DNA of 64,000 bases from Jonesia quinghaiensis DSM 15701 (GTDB lineage: Bacteria; Actinomycetota; Actinomycetes; Actinomycetales; Cellulomonadaceae): contig NZ_AUHN01000009.1 of the NCBI RefSeq assembly GCF_000423205.1, forward strand, positions 1 through 64,000, given 5' to 3'. The translations under genes and the position numbers were made by a program. Under the pieces are notes generated by a model. The model saw only the letters and a program-made list of their open reading frames with translations. It ran no database searches and was not told the origin of the DNA. This document shows positions 1 to 9,617 of this stretch, piece after piece; positions within the stretch are counted from its first letter, which is position 1, and each line of letters begins with the position of its first letter.

Positions 1-505
1 CCCGGCCAATCCCGCCGCTAAGGCAACTTCTCAACCCTACCAGAACCACCACCAGAAACAAACCCCGGCGGCGACCCCGTCGCGCTGACAAAAGAAAACA
101 TTACCCACCCCCACCACCGAAATCAAACCACAAACAGGTGACCCCGCACACATACATTTGCTTCACTGACTAAACGATCCACAGCGCCCCTCCGTAATAC
201 CCTTCAGATCCGCCAAGTCCCAACGTTTTCACTATTCATCAAACGTCTACCCGCTAGACACATCGAGGACATCGCACACGGGCACTGTCCCAACAAAGAG
301 GCTGAGCACACCGCTATTCTCCCTGAAGAGGCAAGCAGATGGCGGTAGCATCACAGAGACAGGTTGAGAACCAGATCACACAACGATCGAACCTTGCCAC
401 ACCACGGCAGGCCACAGTTCACCAGCAGGGCTCGCTGCACGCGCATCCTCACACCGCTACTCACCGGCGCGTAAGACACCAGCCCACCTCAAGGAACGGA
501 CAACG
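1..505. other. Left-edge non-coding region upstream of glgP
   Basis: No gene can be supported here. A plus-strand frame is open from the window edge to a stop at 168-170, but its composition (Pro/Arg/Thr-rich, no motif) gives no reason to call it. A second frame beginning at 339 runs into glgP out of frame and is also rejected. The last 30 bases carry the glgP ribosome binding site. I saw no convincing promoter hexamers or hairpin. The neighbour to the left lies outside the window. Confidence 0.5.
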
Positions 506-2926
506 ATGGACGCGCACCAGTTCACACACCACTACCTCACCCACCTGCAGACAACCTGCGGTGTCACACTCGACGACGCCAGCACGCACGACCTCTACAC
601 CGCACTAGCCAGAACAATCCGTGGCCAACTCATCACCCAACGCCACGCGGCCACCAAACCAGCTGACGACGGACATCGTCATCTAGCGTATTTTTCTGCG
701 GAATACCTGCTCGGACCACAAACAAGCAACGCGCTACTCGCCACTGGCCTAACCGACACTGCTCGTCAAGCACTGGCGGAACTCAACCTGGACTTCGACG
801 CCATACTGGCAGCTGAAACAGAACCCGGCTTAGGGAACGGAGGACTAGGGCGCCTCGCAGCATGCTTCATGGACTCCCTCGCAACGCTTGACATACCCGC
901 CACGGGATACGGAATCCGCTACGACTATGGAATATTCCGGCAAACCTTTGTGGGCGGCGAACAAGTTGAACAACCAGACACCTGGCTCACCCTAGGAAGC
1001 CCCTGGGAAATCAGTCACCCTGAACGCGCCATCCACATTGGACTAGGTGGCACAGTCACCGAAGCCACAACAGACAACGGAACACCAGCACGCACGTGGA
1101 ACCCCGCCCGACATGTGCTCGCCGTCCCCTGCGACTACTTAGTCCCTGGGTACCGCACCGACACAGTAAATACGCTGCGCCTATGGAGCGCCCGCGCAAC
1201 AGATGCCTTCAACCTCACCATCTTTAACTCAGGAGATTTCGAAGCTGCAGTAGCCGAACGCACCGCCGCCGAAAGCATCTCCCACGTGCTGTACCCCGAA
1301 GACTCAACCCCCCAGGGCAAAGAACTACGCCTGACCCAGCAATACTTCTTCTGCGCCGCGTCGTTACACGACATCATTGACAATCACATGGCAGCTGGTC
1401 GCACACTAAGTGAGCTCCCCCACCATGTGACTATCCAACTCAACGACACCCACCCCGTCATCGCCATCCCCGAACTGCTGAGACTACTCCTCGATGAGTA
1501 CTCCATGACCTGGGATGACGCCTGGGACATCACACGCAACACGTTCAACTACACCTGCCACACGCTGCTGCCTGAAGCCCTAGAAATTTGGCCGATCGAC
1601 GTAATCGGACGCCTCCTGCCCCGACACCTCGAGCTGATCTACGCCATCAACCAAACCTTCCTCGACGAGGTCAGGAAAGAGACATCAAACGAACTCCTTG
1701 TTCGTTCCATGTCCCTCATTCAAGAACACCCATTCCGCGCAGTACGCATGGCACACCTCGCCACCGTCGGATCACGCATGGTCAACGGAGTAGCCGCGCT
1801 CCACTCAGAACTACTACGAACGTCAGTCCTCAAAGACTTCAGCGATTGGTGGCCCGAGAAGTTCACAAATGTCACCAATGGCGTCACTCCCCGCCGGTTT
1901 ATCGCCCTGGCAAACCCACGACTCACCGAACTCATCAACGACACCATTGGTGACGACTGGATAACCAACCTCCCGGCGTTGCGTGAACTCGAAGATCACG
2001 CACACAATCCTGGTTTCATCACCGCATTTCAGGACATCAAAGCGGACAACAAAAAACGGTTAGCTCAGCACCTCGAACAGCGTGACAACATCGAATTACC
2101 CGCGGATGCCATCTACGACGTCATGGTGAAACGGCTACACGAATACAAGCGTCAATCACTGAAAATTCTGCACGTTGTCTCGCTCTACGCCCAGGTGAAG
2201 GCCGGAATCATCACAGCAGAGAGCATCGAACCTCGAGTTGTCGTCTTTGGGGCAAAGGCTGCACCTGGTTATCGTCTAGCCAAAGAGACCATCTCGCTTA
2301 TCAATGCTGTGGCTCGCACCATTAACAACGCACCAGAACTTCAAGGGCGCCTCAGTATTGCCTTCCCCGCGAACTACAACGTCACGCTTGCGCAAACACT
2401 CATTCCAGCTGCTGATCTCTCAGAACAAATCTCCCTTGCTGGTAAGGAAGCATCAGGCACAGGAAACATGAAGTTCGCGCTAAACGGCGCCCTCACCATC
2501 GGCACACTTGATGGGGCAAACGTCGAGATCCGTGACCTCGTCGGGGAGGAGAACTTCTTCCTCTTTGGCATGACCGAACCAGAGGTCGAACAACGGCTAC
2601 GCGACGGGTACAAACCCTACACACACTACGAATCACACCCCGACCTCAAGCGAGCCATCGACTTGATCGCCTCCGGTGAGTTCGCCAACGGAGACACAGG
2701 CCGTTACGAATCGCTGGTTTCTGACTGGCTGTGGAACGATCGGTTTATGGCATTAGCCGACTTCGACGACTACGTGCGCACTCAAGAAGAAGTCACCCGC
2801 CGCTATCAGCAACGGGACCAGTGGACAACATCGGCAATCCTTAACGTGGCACGCAGCGGCTTCTTCTCATCAGACCGCTCCATCCAGGATTACCAAGAGC
2901 GAATCTGGCAAACTCCACTCGCATAG
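506..2926 (+). CDS. glgP: Glycogen/alpha-glucan phosphorylase
   Basis: A PLP-dependent phosphorylase that releases glucose-1-phosphate from the non-reducing ends of glycogen or maltodextrin in the cytoplasm. It has 806 residues, the usual length for bacterial GlgP/MalP. The family signature EASGTGNMKFALNGALT is intact, and its Lys (about residue 656) is the PLP Schiff-base residue. N-terminal glucan-binding motifs such as the stretch around GLGNGGLGRLAACFMDSLA are present. The ATG at 506 follows AAGGA with good spacing. The gene stands alone and ends at a strong hairpin. Family assignment is firm; preference for glycogen over maltodextrin cannot be read from sequence. Confidence 0.96.
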   Translation: MDAHQFTHHYLTHLQTTCGVTLDDASTHDLYTALARTIRGQLITQRHAATKPADDGHRHLAYFSAEYLLGPQTSNALLATGLTDTARQALAELNLDFDAILAAETEPGLGNGGLGRLAACFMDSLATLDIPATGYGIRYDYGIFRQTFVGGEQVEQPDTWLTLGSPWEISHPERAIHIGLGGTVTEATTDNGTPARTWNPARHVLAVPCDYLVPGYRTDTVNTLRLWSARATDAFNLTIFNSGDFEAAVAERTAAESISHVLYPEDSTPQGKELRLTQQYFFCAASLHDIIDNHMAAGRTLSELPHHVTIQLNDTHPVIAIPELLRLLLDEYSMTWDDAWDITRNTFNYTCHTLLPEALEIWPIDVIGRLLPRHLELIYAINQTFLDEVRKETSNELLVRSMSLIQEHPFRAVRMAHLATVGSRMVNGVAALHSELLRTSVLKDFSDWWPEKFTNVTNGVTPRRFIALANPRLTELINDTIGDDWITNLPALRELEDHAHNPGFITAFQDIKADNKKRLAQHLEQRDNIELPADAIYDVMVKRLHEYKRQSLKILHVVSLYAQVKAGIITAESIEPRVVVFGAKAAPGYRLAKETISLINAVARTINNAPELQGRLSIAFPANYNVTLAQTLIPAADLSEQISLAGKEASGTGNMKFALNGALTIGTLDGANVEIRDLVGEENFFLFGMTEPEVEQRLRDGYKPYTHYESHPDLKRAIDLIASGEFANGDTGRYESLVSDWLWNDRFMALADFDDYVRTQEEVTRRYQQRDQWTTSAILNVARSGFFSSDRSIQDYQERIWQTPLA

Positions 2927-2937
2927 TGGCCGACAGT

Positions 2938-2976
2938 GTCATGGGCGGGGAGGAAACCTCACTCCCCGCCCATGAC
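2938..2976. terminator. Bidirectional terminator, glgP / chemoreceptor
   Basis: A perfect 15-bp stem (arms 2938-2952 and 2962-2976) with a 9-nt loop lies between two convergent genes. It can serve both. No clear U-tract follows on either side. Confidence 0.8.
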
Positions 2977-3001
2977 GATCTATAGCTCCACGGTTTTAGG
3001 C

Positions 3002-4585
3002 CTAACGAGTTCCCAGCACCTGTAAATGATTCTGGAGCTCTTGGGACGTGTGGAGCAATTGGGTTGCAGCGGAACGAACCAGCTCAGCCTCACCCGTTGT
3101 CAAAGCCGTTGCTTCACCTACTGCAGTCAATGCAACAGTCATCTCATGACTGGCTTCCGACACTCGCGTCACAGAACTCACAATCTCCTGTGTCGTGGCA
3201 GTTTGTTCTTCAACTGCCCCAGCAATAGTTGTCTGGTGATCATTGATAGCCGCAACAAGAGCAGTTATTTCTGAGATGTCGCGTTCCGCACGCTGCACCG
3301 CAGCCTGAATACCATCAACGCGAGTCGTAATATCTCCGGTTGCCCGCGCAGTCTCTTGAGCTAGATCCTTAACCTCAGAGGCCACAACGGCAAACCCCTT
3401 CCCAGCTTCCCCAGCGCGCGCAGCTTCAATCGTGGCATTAAGCGCCAACAGGTTTGTTTGCTCAGCAATGGAGGTAATGGTGCGGACAACGTCAGTAATC
3501 GCCGAAGACGTCTCACCCAGTTCTTGGACGGCAGTTGTCACAGCCTGAGACGAAGCCACTGCAGCTGACGCCATCGAAGACACCTCATTGGCTCCACGGG
3601 AAATCTCAGCAATTGACGCGCCCATTTGTTGGGCTCCCGCAGCCACCGTGCTGATCCCATCAGACACATCACTGGACATGGCGGCGACTTGGGTCGTGCG
3701 CTGGGCAGAGTCCGCAGCAGATTCCGCGATATGAACACTGGAGGAAGCCAACTGTTCTGCTGCTTCATCCAACCCCTGCGCTGCCGATGCGACCCCAGAC
3801 GTGACGGCTGCCGTTCGGTCAAGCATCGTGTTCAAAGCAATAGCAAGTTGTTCCAATTCTGTGCGCCCAGCTCCAGTATCCAACCGGGTCGAGATGTCCG
3901 AATCAGTGAGCACAGTAGTAACTTGGCGGATCGGCGACACAATAGAACGCTTCACCACGGTAGTCACAACCCCAACCCCGAGGAGGAGGACCGCAGCCGC
4001 ACCAGCAAGAAGGCCAGCGTCACGCATCGCTACAGCATTGACATCATCAACGTAAACCCCAGAACCGATGACCCACCCCCACGGTTCATAACCTTTGACA
4101 TAGGAAATTTTGGGTTGAGGGGCATCGACCCCCGGCTTAGGCCACTGGTAGCTAACAAACCCCTCACCGTCAACTTGGACAACCTCAACCATCTCCATGA
4201 AAAGGAGCTTTCCATCAGGGTCAGCATTCTGGGAGAGGTCGTCGCCATTCATTTCTGGTTTGATGGGGTGCATCACCATCGCGGGTGACATGTCGTTCAC
4301 CCAAAAGTACTCAGTCTGGGCGTACCGCAACCCCTCCAACGCAGCCAACGCGCCGTCTTTGGCGGTCTGTTCGTCCAGTGTCCCAGCGGCAGCCTGTTCA
4401 CCGTAAGAATTCACGATGCCCCAGGCTGTTTCCACCACTGCGCGAGTTGCGTTTTCACGCTCGGAAAAGATGCGATCCCGCGTGACCAATACTGAAACGA
4501 GGGCCAAGGCGGCCATCGAAAATGCGGTCAACAGTAACAGGACAATGAGTTTAGCCGTGATCGACATCGAACGTAGGCGAGACAT
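3002..4585 (-). CDS. Methyl-accepting chemotaxis protein with extracellular Cache domain
   Basis: A membrane chemoreceptor of 527 residues. An N-terminal membrane segment (about 12-34) is followed by an external single-Cache sensor region (about 35-190). A second membrane segment (about 190-213), a HAMP linker and a long cytoplasmic signalling coiled coil come next. The hairpin tip that contacts CheA/CheW is present (around [20 protein letters not shown]). No C-terminal CheR-tethering pentapeptide is seen. The ATG at 4585 has GGAG upstream. No other che or flagellar gene lies in the window, so it is an orphan receptor, but its presence implies a motile organism. The ligand is unknown. Confidence 0.93.
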   Translation of the reverse strand: MSRLRSMSITAKLIVLLLLTAFSMAALALVSVLVTRDRIFSERENATRAVVETAWGIVNSYGEQAAAGTLDEQTAKDGALAALEGLRYAQTEYFWVNDMSPAMVMHPIKPEMNGDDLSQNADPDGKLLFMEMVEVVQVDGEGFVSYQWPKPGVDAPQPKISYVKGYEPWGWVIGSGVYVDDVNAVAMRDAGLLAGAAAVLLLGVGVVTTVVKRSIVSPIRQVTTVLTDSDISTRLDTGAGRTELEQLAIALNTMLDRTAAVTSGVASAAQGLDEAAEQLASSSVHIAESAADSAQRTTQVAAMSSDVSDGISTVAAGAQQMGASIAEISRGANEVSSMASAAVASSQAVTTAVQELGETSSAITDVVRTITSIAEQTNLLALNATIEAARAGEAGKGFAVVASEVKDLAQETARATGDITTRVDGIQAAVQRAERDISEITALVAAINDHQTTIAGAVEEQTATTQEIVSSVTRVSEASHEMTVALTAVGEATALTTGEAELVRSAATQLLHTSQELQNHLQVLGTR

Positions 4586-4635
4586 AAATGCTCCGTGTGG
4601 TGTAAGCCCCCTCCCCGGGTTCCCGGGTTACCTAC

Positions 4636-4662
4636 TCATCGGCCGTCAATCCCCAGGGCATA
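4636..4662 (-). promoter_or_regulatory. Possible flagellar-sigma (FliA/WhiG-type) promoter of the chemoreceptor
   Basis: Reading the minus strand, GCCGATGA (4643-4636) matches 7 of 8 bases of the sigma-28 -10 element GCCGATAA. It lies about 50 bases before the start codon. The -35 position 15 bases upstream reads TATG against consensus TAAA, so that half is weak. Confidence 0.35.
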
Positions 4663-4726
4663 AGTCCTATACACAAGAAGTTCGTGTTTATTGCGCGCCT
4701 CGGCGCGCCTCCACTCCCCGAATAGC

Positions 4727-4760
4727 GATGCCCACCAGCACTTGAGTGCTGGCGGGCATC
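4727..4760 (-). terminator. Terminator of sucCD
   Basis: A 15-bp stem with one G-U pair (4727-4741 with 4746-4760) and a TTGA loop lies 22 bases past the sucD stop codon. Confidence 0.8.
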
Positions 4761-4782
4761 GTTGGAAACTAAACTTCTCTGA

Positions 4783-5679
4783 TCATGAAGAAGCTGAGAG
4801 GATCTCGCGCATGAGTGCAGCGGTCTCTGACGGGGTTTTCCCCACACGAACACCAGCTGCCTCAAGGGCTTCCTGTTTCGCTGCCGCAGTACCTGAAGAA
4901 CCCGACACGATAGCTCCAGCATGGCCCATGGTTTTACCCTCTGGGGCGGTAAAACCAGCGACATAGCCAACCACGGGCTTAGTGACGTTCTCTTGGATGA
5001 ACGCAGCGGCGCGCTCTTCAGCGTCACCGCCGATTTCACCAATCATGACAATCGCTTCAGTGTGTGGGTCAGCTTCGAAAGCCGCAAGGGCATCAATGTG
5101 TGTTGTTCCAATGATCGGGTCACCACCGATGCCAATGGCTGTGGAGAAACCGAAGTCACGAAGCTCGTACATCATCTGGTACGTCAACGTGCCAGACTTT
5201 GACACCAACCCAATTTTCCCTTGTGTTGTAATGTCTGCTGGAATGATGCCCACGTTGGACTTACCTGGGCTGATGATGCCAGGGCAGTTCGGACCGATGA
5301 GTCGGACGCCCTGCTGAGCAGCGTGGGTGTAAAACTCGGCTGTATCAGCGACTGGAACGCCTTCTGTGATGATGACAGTCAGTGGCATACCCGCATCGAT
5401 CGCCTCAAAAACAGCGGCTTTCGTGAAAGCTGGCGGCACAAAAATCACAGAAACATCTGCACTCGTGGCGGCCATGGCTTCGGCGACAGTGCCAAAAACA
5501 GGAATCTCAACAGTTGCGTCACCCTGAGGGAAAGAAACTGAGGTTCCAGCCTTACGCGGGTTGACTCCGCCAACAATGTTGGTTCCCGATGCGAGCATTC
5601 GGGTTGTGTGTTTTTGCCCCTCAGCGCCGGTCATTCCCTGAACGATGACGCGCGATTCCTCGTTAATGAAGATAGCCAT
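4783..5679 (-). CDS. sucD: Succinyl-CoA synthetase, alpha subunit
   Basis: The CoA-binding subunit of the TCA-cycle enzyme that interconverts succinyl-CoA and succinate with nucleotide triphosphate formation. It has 298 residues, normal for the family. The phosphorylated catalytic His lies in the [15 protein letters not shown] motif (about His253), and the N-terminal Rossmann CoA-binding region is complete. It lies 23 bp downstream of sucC in the same operon and is followed by a terminator. Nucleotide preference (ADP or GDP) is set by the beta subunit and is not determinable here. Confidence 0.97.
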   Translation of the reverse strand: MAIFINEESRVIVQGMTGAEGQKHTTRMLASGTNIVGGVNPRKAGTSVSFPQGDATVEIPVFGTVAEAMAATSADVSVIFVPPAFTKAAVFEAIDAGMPLTVIITEGVPVADTAEFYTHAAQQGVRLIGPNCPGIISPGKSNVGIIPADITTQGKIGLVSKSGTLTYQMMYELRDFGFSTAIGIGGDPIIGTTHIDALAAFEADPHTEAIVMIGEIGGDAEERAAAFIQENVTKPVVGYVAGFTAPEGKTMGHAGAIVSGSSGTAAAKQEALEAAGVRVGKTPSETAALMREILSASS

Positions 5680-5702
5680 AATTGTGTTCGTCTCCTTCAG
5701 GC

Positions 5703-6869
5703 TCAGACGTTCGCCAGTTCAGCGGCACGATCAGCGCCGCCGTCCATGGTCTCGGCAAGAGTGACAAGTGGGTGGTTGGCCTGGTTGAGAATCAATCGGC
5801 CTTGCTCGACATTATTGCCATCAAGACGCACAACGAGTGGCTTTGTTGCGGTGTCCCCGAGCATTTCGAGTGCCTTAACGATGCCATTTGCTACTTCATC
5901 GCAGGCGGTAATCCCACCGAAGACGTTCACAAAAACGCTCTTGACTTGAGGGTCACCCAAAATGACGTCCAGACCCGCTGCCATGACTGCAGCAGAAGCG
6001 CCACCGCCAATGTCTAGGAAGTTTGCGGGCTTCACACCGCCATGCCGTTCACCTGCGTAGGCGACGACATCGAGGGTTGACATCACGAGACCTGCACCAT
6101 TGCCGATCACACCGACTTGACCGTCAAGTTTCACGTAGTTGAGGTTGTTCTCTTGGGCTTTTGCTTCCAGTGGATCAGTTGCTTCGCTGTCAGCAAGAGC
6201 TTCGTGATCTGGGTGACGGAAACTTGCGTTCTCATCAAGTGTTACTTTGCCGTCAAGAGCTACAACTGCACCATCTGAGGTGAGAACCAAAGGGTTCACT
6301 TCAACCAAGGTGGCATCTTCTTCACGGTAAACGGTCCATAGGCGTTGAAAAACGTCAACAACTCGTTCAGTGAGTTCCTCGGGAAAGCCAGCAGCCGCAG
6401 CGATTTCTCGCGCTTTTGCCTCGTTGATACCTTCAGTGGGAAGTACCTCAACTTTAGCGAGAGCGTCAGGACGCTCAACGGCCAGCTGCTCAATGTCTAC
6501 GCCACCCTCAACACTTGCCATGGCGAGATATGAGCGGTGTGCACGGTCAAGCAAGATGGAGAAGTAGAACTCTTCAGCGATGCTTGCACCTTGAGCGATC
6601 ATGACACGGTGGACAGTGTGTCCTTTAATGTCCATTCCGAGAATGTCACGGGCAACCGATTCGGCTTCTTGTGGCGAGTGGGCAAGCTTGACGCCGCCAG
6701 CTTTGCCACGGCCACCAGTTTTGACTTGAGCCTTTACGACGACTGTTCCGCCGCCTAGCTTTTCCGCTCCGCTGCGCGCCTCTTCTGGAGTTGTCGCAAC
6801 GACGCCGCCCAGAACTGGCACGCCGTGTTTCTCGAAAATGTCGCGTGCTTGGTATTCGAACAGGTCCAC
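5703..6869 (-). CDS. sucC: Succinyl-CoA synthetase, beta subunit
   Basis: The ATP-grasp subunit that binds nucleotide and succinate and pairs with SucD. It has 388 residues. The N-terminus ([19 protein letters not shown]) is typical, the ATP-grasp fold follows, and the ligase part contains [15 protein letters not shown] and FLDIGGGA. Translation starts at GTG 6869, preceded by AAGGA. It is the first gene of sucCD. A well-formed promoter and a 20-bp inverted repeat lie just upstream, suggesting repressor control. Confidence 0.97.
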   Translation of the reverse strand: MDLFEYQARDIFEKHGVPVLGGVVATTPEEARSGAEKLGGGTVVVKAQVKTGGRGKAGGVKLAHSPQEAESVARDILGMDIKGHTVHRVMIAQGASIAEEFYFSILLDRAHRSYLAMASVEGGVDIEQLAVERPDALAKVEVLPTEGINEAKAREIAAAAGFPEELTERVVDVFQRLWTVYREEDATLVEVNPLVLTSDGAVVALDGKVTLDENASFRHPDHEALADSEATDPLEAKAQENNLNYVKLDGQVGVIGNGAGLVMSTLDVVAYAGERHGGVKPANFLDIGGGASAAVMAAGLDVILGDPQVKSVFVNVFGGITACDEVANGIVKALEMLGDTATKPLVVRLDGNNVEQGRLILNQANHPLVTLAETMDGGADRAAELANV

Positions 6870-6898
6870 CCTGCGCGTCCTTCCATCGACGGGAACAC

Positions 6899-6918
6899 AT
6901 ATCTCGACATCGAGATAT
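6899..6918. promoter_or_regulatory. Candidate repressor operator over the sucCD transcription start
   Basis: Perfect inverted repeat ATATCTCGA-CA-TCGAGATAT. It begins immediately downstream of the predicted sucC -10 element and would cover about +1 to +20. The AT-rich 9-bp half-sites with a 2-bp centre resemble MarR-type operators; the regulator is not in the window. Confidence 0.55.
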
Positions 6919-6926
6919 CTTCCATA

Positions 6927-6956
6927 AGCCTAGCGGTGGGATAGGGCTTTCGTCAC
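6927..6956 (-). promoter_or_regulatory. Predicted sucCD promoter
   Basis: On the minus strand, GTGACG (6956-6951) is followed by an 18-bp spacer and TAGGCT (6932-6927), a common actinobacterial -10 form. Transcription would start near 6920, about 50 bases before the GTG start codon. Confidence 0.5.
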
Positions 6957-6988
6957 GTTAACCTCTGTGGCCTAAGCCACACATCTGC

Positions 6989-9499
6989 TTAAGAGGTGAC
7001 GACCGTGAGCGGAGCGTAGCGCAACAAAAGTCGCTTAGCCCCAGCCTCCCCGAAGTCCACCTTCGCTACCGCATTACGCCCCTGCCCTTCCACATGCACA
7101 ACCCTGCCCACACCGAACTCAGCATGTTGCACTGAAACACCAACCGACAACGACGGAATATCAGCGTCATCTTTTGGCTGAGGAGCGCCACGTTTCGCCA
7201 CTGGTGGCGATGGCGGAGCTGCCGAGGATTTCTTCCACGCCGGTAGGGAACCTGAGCGACCCGAACCAATCGGTGCACCAAAATCTGCATCATCACCACC
7301 TGAGAAAGACTGTGGCGAACCATAGGAAGATGCTTGTGCAGCAGCATGTGATCGCTGGCGCATCAGTTCCGTGGCAGAGAACTTTCGCTTCCAATCGATC
7401 AGGGAGTCAGGGATTTCATCCAAAAAACGACTGGGAGGGAAATCGTTTGGCGTTCCCCATGCAGCCCGAGTAGTCGCCCGTGTGATGTACAGCCGTTCGC
7501 GGGCTCGCGTGATACCTACATATGCGAGACGCCGTTCCTCTGCGAGTTCGGACTGATCTTGTAGCGAACGCATGTGAGGGAAAGTGCCGTCCTCCATCCC
7601 TGTGAGGAAGGCAACTGGGAACTCCAAGCCTTTTGCCGTGTGTAGGGTCATCAACGTGATCACGCCAGGATCAACAACCGGTTGCCCTTCATGCCCGGCG
7701 TCGTCACTACTGGGAACAGAATCTGCATCCGCCACAAGTGACACACGCTCAAGAAAATCGCCGAGAGTTCCTTCAGGTTCATCGCGTTCAAACTCGTGGG
7801 CAACAGCATGGAGTTCCGCGAGGTTATCTACCCGAGACTGATCTTGAGGGTCTTCGCTTCGACGTAGACCTTCTAAGTAACCCGTGGCATCGAGAACGTC
7901 TGCTAACAGTTTCGCCGGACCAACACCAGCAAGCGCTGCCGCTCGAAATTTTTCCACCATGGCAAAAAAATCCCGTGCAGGGCGCACGCTACGAGCAGTG
8001 AGACCTGGAATGTCGTCAATTTTTGCCAGCGCGGCGTTGAAAGAAGTTGCCTGTTGTTGAGCAAACACTGCAATCATCGACTCGGTACGCTCACCTAACC
8101 CTCGCTTCGGTACATTAAATACACGACGCAAGTTAATGTCGTCATCAGGGTTATTGATGGCATGGAGATAAGCGACAGCATCTTTGATTTCTCGGCGCTC
8201 ATAGAACCGTGTTCCACCGACAACCTTGTACGGCAGCCCCACCCGGATCAGAACTTCCTCAAGTGCTCGCGACTGGTTGTTTGTGCGATAGAAGATCGCA
8301 ATGTCTCCTGGGCGCACACCATGGTTGTCGGATAGGGAGTCTATTTCTCGGGCGATGAACCGGGCTTCGTCGTGTTCTGTATCAGCAACATAGCCCACAA
8401 TTTTTGGGCCATCACCCGATGCCGTCCACAGGTTCTTGGGACGTCGATCGTTGTTGCACGAGATGACGGCGTTGGCCGCTGACAAGATGTTTTGGGTGGA
8501 ACGGTAGTTCTGCTCGAGCAATATTGTTGTGGCGTTGGGGTAGTCATTCTCGAATTCGAGAATATTGCGGATCGACGCCCCGCGGAATGCATAAATGGAC
8601 TGATCCGAGTCACCCACAACGGTAAGTTCACCGGCTGAAAGTGTCGGGGTGTCCTGGCCGATCAGTTCACGAATCAAGGTGTACTGAGCGTGGTTGGTGT
8701 CTTGGTACTCGTCAACGAGAACATGGCGGAACCGGCGGCGATAGTGCTCCGCAATGCCTGGGTGCTGCTGCAATAGCTCCACAGTTCGCACAATGATGTC
8801 ATCGAAATCCATGGCATTCGCCGTTGTCAGCCGCTGCTGATAGCGCGCGTAAATCCGGGCGATGATCTGTTCATGTTCGGTGGCCCCGGCGCGAACCTCT
8901 TGTTCGGCGGGGCTGATTAGTTCGTCTTTCAGGCCTGAGATTCGGTGTGCAACCCCTTTGGGCGTGAACCGTTTGGGATCAAGCTCAAGCTCCTTGATGA
9001 CAAGTGACAGTAGTCGTTGAGAGTCTGCTGAATCATAAATCGAAAAAGATGTCTTCATGCCCAACGCTGCGGCGTCTTTGCGCAGTATGCGCACGCACGT
9101 GGAGTGGAACGTTGATACCCACATTCTGGCACCCTCTGGACCTACCAGGTGAGAGACTCGTTCGCGCATTTCCGCAGCAGCTTTATTGGTGAAGGTGATA
9201 GCAAGAATTTGGCTCGGCCATGCTCGCCCCGAAGCCAGCAACCAAGCAATACGGTGGGTCAAAACTCGGGTTTTCCCTGACCCCGCACCCGCAACAATGA
9301 GCAGTGGAGTGCCAGCGTGTTCCACCGCTTGACGTTGAGGCGGGTTGAGTGCGTCAAGAAGACGATGTGCAGTGAACGAATCGTCCAGCTCAACCTCAGT
9401 GTGTGGCTGAGCGTCCCACGTATCTCGAGGCGGGGCAAAGCGTGGGAGGGCCGAACTATCAGCGGGAGCAGTGGGCAAGTTGCCGAACAGAGAATCCAT
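6989..9499 (-). CDS. pcrA: ATP-dependent DNA helicase PcrA/UvrD
   Basis: A superfamily 1A 3'-5' DNA helicase for nucleotide excision repair and replication-fork clearing, 836 residues. Visible motifs are Walker A AGAGSGKT (70-77), motif II VDEYQDTN, motif III VVGDSDQSIYAFRGA, motif V TLHTAKGLEFPVAFLTG and motif VI EERRLAYVGITRARERL. The C-terminal 150 residues hold a low-complexity linker and then a Tudor-like end (VGVSVQHAEFGVGRVV), as in PcrA proteins that contact RNA polymerase. The ATG at 9499 has AGGAGG upstream. It is transcribed alone, with sucCD downstream but separated by its own promoter. Confidence 0.95.
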   Translation of the reverse strand: MDSLFGNLPTAPADSSALPRFAPPRDTWDAQPHTEVELDDSFTAHRLLDALNPPQRQAVEHAGTPLLIVAGAGSGKTRVLTHRIAWLLASGRAWPSQILAITFTNKAAAEMRERVSHLVGPEGARMWVSTFHSTCVRILRKDAAALGMKTSFSIYDSADSQRLLSLVIKELELDPKRFTPKGVAHRISGLKDELISPAEQEVRAGATEHEQIIARIYARYQQRLTTANAMDFDDIIVRTVELLQQHPGIAEHYRRRFRHVLVDEYQDTNHAQYTLIRELIGQDTPTLSAGELTVVGDSDQSIYAFRGASIRNILEFENDYPNATTILLEQNYRSTQNILSAANAVISCNNDRRPKNLWTASGDGPKIVGYVADTEHDEARFIAREIDSLSDNHGVRPGDIAIFYRTNNQSRALEEVLIRVGLPYKVVGGTRFYERREIKDAVAYLHAINNPDDDINLRRVFNVPKRGLGERTESMIAVFAQQQATSFNAALAKIDDIPGLTARSVRPARDFFAMVEKFRAAALAGVGPAKLLADVLDATGYLEGLRRSEDPQDQSRVDNLAELHAVAHEFERDEPEGTLGDFLERVSLVADADSVPSSDDAGHEGQPVVDPGVITLMTLHTAKGLEFPVAFLTGMEDGTFPHMRSLQDQSELAEERRLAYVGITRARERLYITRATTRAAWGTPNDFPPSRFLDEIPDSLIDWKRKFSATELMRQRSHAAAQASSYGSPQSFSGGDDADFGAPIGSGRSGSLPAWKKSSAAPPSPPVAKRGAPQPKDDADIPSLSVGVSVQHAEFGVGRVVHVEGQGRNAVAKVDFGEAGAKRLLLRYAPLTVVTS

Positions 9500-9567
9500 A
9501 ACCCTCCTAGCCTAGCGTCAGCCACTGACGCGAGGCAGTGCCCTGGGTCATGGTTTTGGGCACATGG

Positions 9568-9608
9568 CTCAAGGGCGTGACAGCGATAGTCGCTGTCACG
9601 CCCTTGAG
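9568..9608 (-). terminator. Terminator of the ehu operon
   Basis: A perfect 18-bp stem (9568-9585 with 9591-9608) and 5-nt loop ATAGT lies 10 bases past the last importer gene. Confidence 0.85.
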
Positions 9609-9617
9609 TTGTTCTGC

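Noticed and set aside
3..170. Open plus-strand frame at the left edge
   Set aside because: Could be the tail of an upstream gene, but there is no recognisable sequence and low-complexity composition.
339..608. 89-codon frame overlapping the start of glgP
   Set aside because: It runs out of frame into a certain gene and is rich in His/Thr/Arg/Gln in a way typical of shadow frames in this genome.
4693..4708. GCGCGCC/GGCGCGC hairpin upstream of the chemoreceptor
   Set aside because: Only 7 bp with a 2-base centre and GC-rich; not distinguishable from chance in this sequence.
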